DNA from: Actinomycetota bacterium
Lineage (GTDB): Bacteria; Actinomycetota; Thermoleophilia; UBA2241
Direction: 5' to 3'
Length of the DNA stretch: 38,897 nt
Assembly: GCA_012514235.1 (NCBI GenBank)
Contig: JAAZAR010000130.1
Span: 1 to 38,897, forward strand
Position numbers and translations under genes: made by a program. The notes under the pieces were generated by a model. The model was not told the origin of the DNA. It ran no database searches and worked only from the letters and a program-made list of their open reading frames with translations. The first letter of the stretch is position 1. The number at the start of each line of letters is the position of its first letter. Shown one piece after another: positions 31,847-38,897 of the stretch.

Positions 31847-32998
31847 ATGAGCAAGACAGCCTTGATCACCGGGATCACCGGACAGGACGGTGCATACCTC
31901 GCCGAGCTGCTGCTCGACGAGGGGTACACCGTCCACGGCATCAAGCGCCGCGCCTCGCTCTTCAACACCGACAGGGTGGACCACCTCTATCACGACCCCC
32001 ACGAGCACGACGTCCGCTTCTTCATGCACTACGGAGACCTCACCGACGCGACCAACCTCATCCGCATCGTGCAGGAGACGCAGCCGGACGAGATCTACAA
32101 CCTTGCCGCCCAGAGCCACGTCCAGGTGTCGTTCGAGACCCCTGAGTACACGGCGAACTCCGACGCTCTCGGAACCCTCCGCCTGCTCGAGGCCATGCGC
32201 ATCCTGGGCATGGAGCGCAGCGCCCGCTTCTACCAGGCGTCGACGAGCGAGATGTTCGGCCTGGTCCGGGAGACCCCCCAGCGGGAGACCACTCCCTTCT
32301 ACCCGCGCAGTCCCTACGGTGCCGCCAAGGTGTACGGCTACTGGATCACCGTCAACTACCGTGAGGCCTACGGGATGCACGCCAGCAACGGGATCCTGTT
32401 CAACCACGAAAGCCCGATCCGCGGCGAGACGTTCGTGACGCGCAAGATCACGCGCGCCGTTGCGCGTATCGCGCTGGGCTTCCAGGAGGTGCTGTACCTG
32501 GGCAACCTGGACTCCCTGCGCGACTGGGGACACGCGCGCGACTACGTGCGCGCCATGCACCTCATGCTGCAGCAGGACGAGCCCGGCGACTACGTCGTGG
32601 CGACCGGCGAGCAGCACAGCGTGCGCGAGTTCGTGGAGCGCGCGTTCGCCGAGGTCGGCGTGCGCGTCGGCTTCAGCGGCGCCGGAGTGGACGAGGTGGG
32701 CGTCGTCGAGGCAGTGGACGAGGCGCGGCTCGAGGAGTGCTGCGGACCGCTCACCTGTGCCGACGCGCCGGTCGCCCCCGGCGACGTCGTCGTCCGCGTT
32801 GACCCGAGGTACTTCCGCCCGACCGAGGTCGAGACGCTCCTCGGAGACCCGACGCGGGCGCGCGAGGTGCTCGGGTGGAGCGCGCAGATCCCGTTCGCCG
32901 ACCTCGTGGCCGAGATGGTGCACGAGGATCTCGGCCACGCGCAGCGCGACGGCGTGCTGCGCGCGGAAGGCTTCATGGTCCGCGAGCCGCACGAATGA
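31847..32998 (+). CDS. gmd: GDP-mannose 4,6-dehydratase
   Basis: This 383-residue SDR enzyme turns GDP-D-mannose into GDP-4-keto-6-deoxy-D-mannose, the branch point to GDP-fucose, GDP-rhamnose and GDP-perosamine. The Rossmann motif is [15 protein letters not shown] at 9-23, the catalytic pair is Y-x3-K in [12 protein letters not shown] near residue 156, and GMD-specific strings are [18 protein letters not shown] near 87 and [16 protein letters not shown] near 185. The ATG at 31847 has GGGAGAGGG about 9 nt before it. It is followed by an epimerase with ATGA overlap. No Fcl or RMD reductase is visible in the window, so the final sugar is open. Confidence 0.95.
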   Translation: MSKTALITGITGQDGAYLAELLLDEGYTVHGIKRRASLFNTDRVDHLYHDPHEHDVRFFMHYGDLTDATNLIRIVQETQPDEIYNLAAQSHVQVSFETPEYTANSDALGTLRLLEAMRILGMERSARFYQASTSEMFGLVRETPQRETTPFYPRSPYGAAKVYGYWITVNYREAYGMHASNGILFNHESPIRGETFVTRKITRAVARIALGFQEVLYLGNLDSLRDWGHARDYVRAMHLMLQQDEPGDYVVATGEQHSVREFVERAFAEVGVRVGFSGAGVDEVGVVEAVDEARLEECCGPLTCADAPVAPGDVVVRVDPRYFRPTEVETLLGDPTRAREVLGWSAQIPFADLVAEMVHEDLGHAQRDGVLRAEGFMVREPHE

Positions 32999-33966
32999 GC
33001 GCGCCGGGGCACGTCGTCGTCACCGGCGCGGCCGGGTTCATCGGATCGCACCTCGTCGACCGCCTGCTGGCCGCCGGACAGGCAGTCGTGGGGATCGACT
33101 CCTTCACCGACTACTACGATCCGGCGCTCAAGGAGGCGAACCTCGAGGGCGCGCTCGCCCACCCCGGGTTCAGGCTGGTCCGAGCCGATCTGCTCTCCCT
33201 GCTCAACGGCCCGAGCGAGGTGCGTGAGGCGCTCGCCGGGGCAGACGTCGTGTACCACCTGGCCGCGCAGGCCGGCGTCCGCTCCTCGTGGGGCCGCAGC
33301 TTCCGGGTCTACACCGACGACAACGTGCTCGCCACGCAGATCGTCCTCGAGACCTGCGCCGACCTGCAGGTGCCGCGCGTGGTGTGCGCCTCGTCCTCCT
33401 CGGTCTACGGCGACGTCACCGAGATGCCGCTCCGGGAGGACGGGCCGTGCCGGCCCGTCTCGCCCTACGGCGTCACCAAGCTCGCCTGCGAGCACCTCTG
33501 CCGCCTGTACGCGGCCGGGCGCGGGCTCCACACCGTGGCGCTCCGCTTCTTCACGGTGTTCGGCCCGCGCCAGCGCCCCGACATGGCCTTCAACCTCTTC
33601 ATGCAGGCCCTGCACAGGGGCGAGCCGATCACGGTGTACGGGGGCGGCGGTCAGACCCGCGACTTCACGTACGTCGACGACATCGTCGCGGGCATCCTCG
33701 CCGCCCCGGCGGCGCCGGCCGGCTCGGTCGTCAACCTGGGCGGCGGGCACCGCGTGAGCCTGCTCCAGGCGCTCGACGCACTGGCGGAGGTCACGGGCAC
33801 GAGGCCGAGCATCGTCCACGCGGAGGCGCAGCCCGGCGACGCGAGGGACACCTGGGCGAGCCTCGAGACGGCAAGGGAGCTGCTGGGGTACGCGCCGGCG
33901 ACGAGCCTGCAGGAGGGCCTCGCCGCCGAGTGGGAGTGGGTGCTCAGTACGCTCCGCGCTTGTTGA
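32995..33966 (+). CDS. NAD-dependent epimerase/dehydratase (UDP-sugar 4-epimerase type)
   Basis: This 323-residue extended SDR has the Rossmann motif [19 protein letters not shown] at 8-26. A D-S-F-T-D-Y-Y-D string near residue 37, like UDP-glucuronate 4-epimerases (D-N-F-N-D-Y-Y-D), is followed by SSSSVYGD near residue 126 and the catalytic Y-x3-K in [13 protein letters not shown] near residue 155. Likely reactions are UDP-glucuronate/UDP-glucose 4-epimerisation, or reduction or epimerisation of the 4-keto sugar made by the GMD upstream. The exact activity is not settled. The ATG overlaps gmd's stop as ATGA. Its 3' end overlaps the convergent glycosylphosphotransferase gene by 23 nt. Confidence 0.87.
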   Translation: MSAPGHVVVTGAAGFIGSHLVDRLLAAGQAVVGIDSFTDYYDPALKEANLEGALAHPGFRLVRADLLSLLNGPSEVREALAGADVVYHLAAQAGVRSSWGRSFRVYTDDNVLATQIVLETCADLQVPRVVCASSSSVYGDVTEMPLREDGPCRPVSPYGVTKLACEHLCRLYAAGRGLHTVALRFFTVFGPRQRPDMAFNLFMQALHRGEPITVYGGGGQTRDFTYVDDIVAGILAAPAAPAGSVVNLGGGHRVSLLQALDALAEVTGTRPSIVHAEAQPGDARDTWASLETARELLGYAPATSLQEGLAAEWEWVLSTLRAC

Positions 33967-35491
33967 GCACCGCCGGGACCGTCTCCATCAGGAGCTTGAT
34001 GTCCCAGCTGAGGCTCCAGCCCGTGACGTACATGTAGTCCAGTTTGACCATCTCGTCGAACGGGATGTTGGTCCGCCCCAGCACCTGCCACAGACCGGTG
34101 ATGCCCGGCGTGATGTCCAGACGCTTCTGGGTCCAGCCCCGGCACTGCTTGGCCTCCTCGACCCAGAGCGGCCGCGGCCCGACCAGGCTCATGTCGCCCT
34201 TCATCACGTTGAGGATCTGCGGCAGCTCGTCGATGCTCCAGCGCCGCAAGGTGCCGCCGACGCGCGTGATGCGCGGGTCTTCCTTGAGCTTGAACATCGG
34301 TCCGTCGTAGTCGTTCTGCTTCTCGGCGAGCTGCAGACGCTCACCGTCCGCGCCCACGTACATCGAGCGGAACTTGTAGATGAAGAACGTCTTGCCGCCA
34401 CGCCCCATGCGCTCCTGCCGGTAGAAGACCGGCCCTGGCGAGTCGAGCTTGATGATGATGGCGACGATGCCCATGACCGGCAGGATCGGGATGCACAGCA
34501 GAGCGCCGACCACGAGATCGAAGGCGCGCTTGACGGCCATGTTGAAGCGGCTAAGCTCCACGTGTCCGACGTCGAGCAGGGGGATGCCCTCGACGTCGTC
34601 GACGGCCGCCCGCGAACTCACGACCTCGAACAGGCGAGGCACGATGTTGACCTTGACGCCGCTGTCGGCGCAGGCGCGCACCACGCGCAGGAAGTCGTTG
34701 TGGCGAGCGCGAGAGAAGGCGACGATGACGCGATCGACCTTGCTTCCGGCCACGATCGCGTCGAGGTCGTCGAGCGCGCCGATGACCTGCACGTCGGAGA
34801 CGTGACCGTTGTGCCGCGGCTCGCCGTCGTCGAGGAAGCCGACCAGCTCGATGCGATACTCGGGGTGCGCGGCGATCTTGGCGGCCAGCGTGTGGCCGAC
34901 CTCTCCCGCACCGATGATGAGCACGCGTTCCTTGAACGAGCGCCGCGACCATACGGTGAGCCGGCTGATCCAGCGGCTCGTCGGCACGAGCGCGGCGGCG
35001 ATCAGCCAGAAGACGATGAGCGCCGCCACGGGGACGGCCTGGCCCATCACCAGCACGAGGAAGATGAACAGCAGCCAGCAGGCCGACGTGAGCGCCGTCA
35101 GGCCGTTGAGCGACTCGCTCAGGTTGAAGCCGCCGATGCTGCGCCCGGGCTCCCGGTACATGCCGAACCCCCACAGGGCGGCGAGCCAGTACGGCGCGAG
35201 CAGGATCAGCAGCACCGCCGCGCCCGCCTCGCCGTCGAACGGCCCGTTCAGCCGCTCCATGAAAGCCGTGGTCCCGAAGCCTGCGGTGATCCGGTCGGCA
35301 AGGAGTGCCGACACCGCCAGCGCCACGAGGTCGGCGGCGAGCGTCGCCGTCACCCGCAGGTACGACGGGCGGTGCTTCCGCACCTCGCTCTGCACGACGG
35401 GCGCAGGTGTGCCTGACGCGCGCTGCGCCCGCCGTTCTTCCAACGTCTGATCGGCCACGTTCACACTATCGGCAACACCTTGTCCCCTCAT
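33944..35491 (-). CDS. Polyprenyl glycosylphosphotransferase (WbaP/WcaJ-like sugar transferase)
   Basis: The 515-residue protein transfers the first sugar-1-phosphate from a nucleotide sugar to undecaprenyl phosphate, starting glycan synthesis. It has N-terminal helices (four from about residue 45 to 155), a Rossmann-like CoA-binding-type domain (RVLIIGAGEVGHTLAAKI near residue 190) and the C-terminal bacterial sugar transferase domain. The latter begins VKRAFDLVVGALLCIPILPV near residue 325, and has SPGPVFYRQERMGRGGKTF near 355, DELPQILNVMKGDMSLVGPRP near 432 and TPGITGLWQV near 465. The ATG at 35491 is chosen; it lies inside a 14-bp palindrome and has GGAGGAG about 11 nt upstream. An in-frame GTG 11 codons later is possible. 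It probably initiates the polymer of this locus. Confidence 0.92.
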   Translation of the reverse strand: MRGQGVADSVNVADQTLEERRAQRASGTPAPVVQSEVRKHRPSYLRVTATLAADLVALAVSALLADRITAGFGTTAFMERLNGPFDGEAGAAVLLILLAPYWLAALWGFGMYREPGRSIGGFNLSESLNGLTALTSACWLLFIFLVLVMGQAVPVAALIVFWLIAAALVPTSRWISRLTVWSRRSFKERVLIIGAGEVGHTLAAKIAAHPEYRIELVGFLDDGEPRHNGHVSDVQVIGALDDLDAIVAGSKVDRVIVAFSRARHNDFLRVVRACADSGVKVNIVPRLFEVVSSRAAVDDVEGIPLLDVGHVELSRFNMAVKRAFDLVVGALLCIPILPVMGIVAIIIKLDSPGPVFYRQERMGRGGKTFFIYKFRSMYVGADGERLQLAEKQNDYDGPMFKLKEDPRITRVGGTLRRWSIDELPQILNVMKGDMSLVGPRPLWVEEAKQCRGWTQKRLDITPGITGLWQVLGRTNIPFDEMVKLDYMYVTGWSLSWDIKLLMETVPAVLNKRGAY

Positions 35492-35497
35492 GAGGGG
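35484..35497. promoter_or_regulatory. 14-bp perfect palindrome over the glycosylphosphotransferase start codon
   Basis: CCCCTCATGAGGGG is a perfect palindrome centred on the ATG at 35491. It could be an operator for a dimeric protein, or fold in the mRNA so that the start codon lies in a 6-nt loop on a 4-bp stem. Chance is possible in GC-rich DNA. Confidence 0.25.
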
Positions 35498-35591
35498 CTG
35501 ATCTCCTCCACGAGAGGCTGGGGCGGGCCGTATCTGCTCGGTGCTGGAGGCAGCGCCATGTGGTCTACCTACCCTCCTCCCCACGCCGGGG

Positions 35592-36368
<777 letters not shown>

Positions 36369-36497
36369 GAGTCCAGTCTACCCGACGCCCGTGCGCCGAC
36401 GCGCGCCTCCACGACGGTCATGCCTGGAAGCGGCCGCAGCAGGTCAGCAGCCGCCGCATCCGAACGGAGCGTCGTCGAAGATCCGACGTCGGCTTGT

Positions 36498-36518
36498 CCC
36501 GGCCGGAAGCCGGCCGGG
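36498..36518 (-). terminator. Hairpin after nuoN, candidate terminator of the nuo operon
   Basis: CCCGGCCGG (36498-36506) and CCGGCCGGG (36510-36518) form a perfect 9-bp stem with a 3-nt loop, extended by one T-A pair at 36497/36519. It begins 7 nt after the nuoN stop on the minus strand. No T-run follows, in keeping with T-poor terminators of high-GC bacteria. The 157-nt gap 36369-36525 contains nothing else recognisable. Confidence 0.6.
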
Positions 36519-36525
36519 AGCCGCG

Positions 36526-38067
36526 TCAGCCGCCGATCAGCAGCTTGAGCGCACCTTGGGCGGCTTCGAGCAGCGGCCCCGGGAACAGGCCGACGAGGGC
36601 GACGCCGAGCGCGGCGACGGTCACGCCGGTGATCACGCCCGCCTGCGAGCTCCGCGATTCGTGCTCCACCTCGACGCCCTCGGGCGCCTCACGGAAGTAG
36701 AGGTACCAGACCACCCTCAGGTAGTAGTAGGCCGACACCGCGCTCATGATGACCGCGATGATGGCGAGCCACGTGAGGTCGGCCTGCACGACGGCCGTGA
36801 ACAGGTAGAACTTGCCCCAGAACCCGACTGTCGGCGGGATGCCGGTCAGCGAGATCATGAACAGCGCCATCAGGATCGCCGTCCACGGCATGCTCCGTCC
36901 GAGGCCGGCGAGACCGTCCAGCGAATAGTCGTAGCTGCGCCTGGAACGGATCCAGATGAGCACGCCGAAGGCGCCAAGGTTCATCAGCGCGTAGGCCGTC
37001 AGGTAGAACAGGATGGCACTGATGCCGAGCGTCTCGCCGCTCTTGCCCGCGGCGATGATGCCCAGCGTGAGGTAGCCGGCGTGGGCGATGCTCGAATAGG
37101 CGAGCATGCGCTTGAGGTTCCGCTGCGGCAGGGCCAGCACGTTCCCCACCACCATGGTGAGGACGGCCAGGATGATCATGATGTGGCCCCAGTCCTCCCA
37201 GCCGGACCCGGCAGCCGTGAAGAAGAGCTTCACGAAGCCGGCGAAGGCGGCCGCCTTGACGGCGGTGGCCATGAAGGCGGTGACGGGGGTGGGCGCCCCT
37301 TCGTACACGTCGGGCGCCCAGCTGTGGAACGGCACCGCCGAGATCTTGAAGCCGAAGCCGGTGACCACGAGCGCGAAGGTGACGATGAGGAAGCCGTCGG
37401 CCGCCACGCCGGAGGCCTCCATGGAGGCGAGCCCCGCGGCGATGCCGGCGTAACTGGTGGCGCCGGTCGCGGCGTACAGCATCGCCAGCCCGAAGGCGAG
37501 GATAGCCGAGGAGAAGGCGCCCGTGATGAAGTACTTGAGCGAGGCCTCGCTGGAACGTTCGTCGCGCCAGATGTACCCGGCCAAGACATACGTGGGCAGC
37601 GACATGAGCTCGAAGCTCACGAAGAAGGCGATGATGTCGGTGCTCATCGCCATGCCGATCATGCCGGTGACGATGAGGAGCAGCAGGCCGTAGAACTCGC
37701 CCCGCGCCGCCTGGCGCTTCGCGAGGTAGGCGTCCGACAGCAGCACGGCGAGCACGCCGATGGCGCAGAAGAGCACGACGGCGTACACCGCGAACCGGTC
37801 GTGGCCGATCATCCCGGCGAAGCCGGCGACGGCCTCGCGGCGGTCGAAGGTGAGGCCGCCGGTGAAGACGCGCCAGATCGCGTAGCGCGCCGTCCACTCG
37901 CCCCATTGGCCGATGGCGACGGAGGCTCCCGCGAGCAGCCCGGCGACGGCGATCCAGGCCAGCGCGTCCTTGCGCTTGAGGAACAGGTCGGTCACGAAGA
38001 CGACCACCGCGGCGATCGCGACGACGACGCCGGGAAGGATCACGGAGACGGTGTTTCCCACATCCAT
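36526..38067 (-). CDS. nuoN: NADH-quinone oxidoreductase subunit N
   Basis: This 513-residue membrane protein is the antiporter-like subunit N of complex I, part of the proton-pumping arm. It has about 14 helices. Family strings are YVLAGYIWRDERSSEASLKY near residue 154, FHSWAPDVYEGAPTPVTAFM near residue 247 with the conserved K of the following helix (ATAVKAAAFAGF), and LKRMLAYSSIAHAGYLTLG near residue 317. The ATG at 38067 directly follows the nuoM TAG, so the two are translationally coupled. It is the last gene of the nuo operon in this window, with a terminator-like hairpin after it. Confidence 0.96.
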   Translation of the reverse strand: MDVGNTVSVILPGVVVAIAAVVVFVTDLFLKRKDALAWIAVAGLLAGASVAIGQWGEWTARYAIWRVFTGGLTFDRREAVAGFAGMIGHDRFAVYAVVLFCAIGVLAVLLSDAYLAKRQAARGEFYGLLLLIVTGMIGMAMSTDIIAFFVSFELMSLPTYVLAGYIWRDERSSEASLKYFITGAFSSAILAFGLAMLYAATGATSYAGIAAGLASMEASGVAADGFLIVTFALVVTGFGFKISAVPFHSWAPDVYEGAPTPVTAFMATAVKAAAFAGFVKLFFTAAGSGWEDWGHIMIILAVLTMVVGNVLALPQRNLKRMLAYSSIAHAGYLTLGIIAAGKSGETLGISAILFYLTAYALMNLGAFGVLIWIRSRRSYDYSLDGLAGLGRSMPWTAILMALFMISLTGIPPTVGFWGKFYLFTAVVQADLTWLAIIAVIMSAVSAYYYLRVVWYLYFREAPEGVEVEHESRSSQAGVITGVTVAALGVALVGLFPGPLLEAAQGALKLLIGG

Positions 38068-38897
38068 CTAGAACAGCCCCCTGACAGAGTCGACGAGCTG
38101 CGCGAGAGCGCTGACGCTCGCGCTCGTGTCGTTCAGCGACGGGGTGACGCGGTCCAGGATCACCTGCACGGGCACGTGCAGGAACTCGAGGAAGGTCTGC
38201 GGATACACGCCCAGCCAGATGACGAACACGACCAGCGGCACGAGAGAGGCGATCTCACGGGCGCCGAGGTCCTTGAGGCCGAACGACGGCTTGACCTCGT
38301 CGTCGCCGCGGTCGTTGAACATGGTGCGCTGGTACATCCAGAGCAGGTAGGCGGCGGCGAAGATCACGCCGAGGGCCGCCACGGCCGCCATCCAGCGCGA
38401 GTACTCGAACACGCCGAAGAGGCTGAGGAACTCACCCGCGAAGCCGCTCAGCCCCGGCAGCCCCAGCGATCCGAAAGAGAAGAACAGGAAGAAGCCGGCC
38501 AGCACCGGGAGCGGCTTGGCCAGCGAGCCCATGTCGGCGATCTGCCGGGTGTGCGTGCGCTCGTACAGGAACCCGACCATGAGGAAGAGGGCACCCGTGA
38601 GGAACCCGTGGCTCAGCATGACGAGGATGGCACCCTCGACGCCGGCGGCGTTGCCCACCAGGGCGATGCCGGCGAAGATGCCCGCCGTGACGAAGCCCAT
38701 GTGGCTGACGCTCGAGTAGGCGACAAGCTTCTTGAGGTCCTTCTGCATCATCGCCACGAGGGCGCCGTACACGATGGCGATCACCGACAGGCCGACGACC
38801 CACGGGATGAACGTGACGGCGGCGTCCGGGAAGAAGGGGAGGCAGAAGCGAAGCATGCCGTACCCGCCCATCTTGAGCAGGACGCCCGCCAGGATCA
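38068..38897 (-). CDS. nuoM: NADH-quinone oxidoreductase subunit M, C-terminal part (5' end outside window)
   Basis: The window holds the last 275 residues or so of subunit M, a membrane antiporter-like subunit of complex I. The frame is open to the window edge (ILAGVLLKMGGYGMLRF and onward), with the family string MMQKDLKKLVAYSSVSHMGFV near the start and FLTGALFLMVGFLYERTHTR after it. The C-terminal part has GLPGLSGFAGEFLSLFGVF. The stop TAG is next to the nuoN ATG. The start is outside the window; an internal ATG at 38871 is not the real start. Confidence 0.95.
   Translation of the reverse strand, partial: ILAGVLLKMGGYGMLRFCLPFFPDAAVTFIPWVVGLSVIAIVYGALVAMMQKDLKKLVAYSSVSHMGFVTAGIFAGIALVGNAAGVEGAILVMLSHGFLTGALFLMVGFLYERTHTRQIADMGSLAKPLPVLAGFFLFFSFGSLGLPGLSGFAGEFLSLFGVFEYSRWMAAVAALGVIFAAAYLLWMYQRTMFNDRGDDEVKPSFGLKDLGAREIASLVPLVVFVIWLGVYPQTFLEFLHVPVQVILDRVTPSLNDTSASVSALAQLVDSVRGLF

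Noticed and set aside
32590..33819. 409-codon minus-strand open frame opposite gmd and the epimerase
   Set aside because: It reads as Arg/Glu/His-rich low-complexity sequence with no family motif and lies fully antisense to two well-identified SDR genes. Long antisense frames are expected at this G+C.

Overview
The window is high-GC bacterial chromosome (roughly 70% G+C by eye). It has many GTG starts, some TTG starts and dense NTGA stop/start overlaps. The edges are housekeeping genes: the 5' part of ileS on the left, and the nuoM end plus complete nuoN on the right. This and the gene families (GT87, GtrA, Wzm/Wzt exporter, YmdB-type phosphodiesterase, complex I) suggest a high-GC Gram-positive, probably a deep-branching actinobacterium such as a Thermoleophilia- or Coriobacteriia-like lineage. 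That placement is inference. Between the edges lies a surface-polysaccharide locus of about 34 kb.

Layout. (1) 1-1304, minus: ileS, partial. (2) 1410-5124, plus: MtnX-like HAD phosphatase, then GT87, GtrA and GT87 membrane proteins in one overlapping unit. (3) 8728-5191, minus: polysaccharide-type tyrosine autokinase (BY-kinase), GT4, and WecG/TagA/CpsF (GT26). (4) 23082-8907, minus: a 12-gene operon of Wzm permease, Wzt ATPase with glycan-binding tail, GT4-like enzyme, O-antigen ligase/polymerase-like membrane protein, stand-alone asparagine-synthase domain protein, GT2, GT4, GT2, GT4, CapA-like protein, ATP-grasp ligase and GT4. (5) 23303-31749, plus: a secreted beta-helix protein with a strongly structured leader, four tandem paralogous CelD/FemAB-like acyltransferases, a second membrane-anchored beta-helix protein, and a RimJ/RimL-type acetyltransferase. 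(6) 31847-33966, plus: GDP-mannose 4,6-dehydratase and an NDP-sugar epimerase. (7) 35491-33944, minus: polyprenyl glycosylphosphotransferase. (8) 36368-35592, minus: YmdB-like phosphodiesterase. (9) 38897-36526, minus: nuoM (partial) and nuoN.

How the genes may work together (inference). The glycosylphosphotransferase loads the first sugar on undecaprenyl phosphate. The dehydratase and epimerase supply nucleotide sugars. The six-odd GT2/GT4 enzymes and the GT26 enzyme extend the chain, and Wzm/Wzt exports it. The BY-kinase and the ligase/polymerase-like protein suggest chain-length control and transfer. The CapA/ATP-grasp pair and the glutaminase-less asparagine-synthase protein suggest amide-linked decoration of the glycan. 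The four acyltransferases and two beta-helix proteins look like a further outer-surface modification module. The GT87-GtrA-GT87 unit looks like a separate polyprenyl-phosphate-sugar dependent decoration system.

I saw no rRNA, tRNA, CRISPR array, transposase or integrase. The longest non-coding stretches are 23083-23302 (220 nt, divergent leader/promoter region) and 8729-8906 (178 nt). No gene-free stretch exceeds 300 nt.
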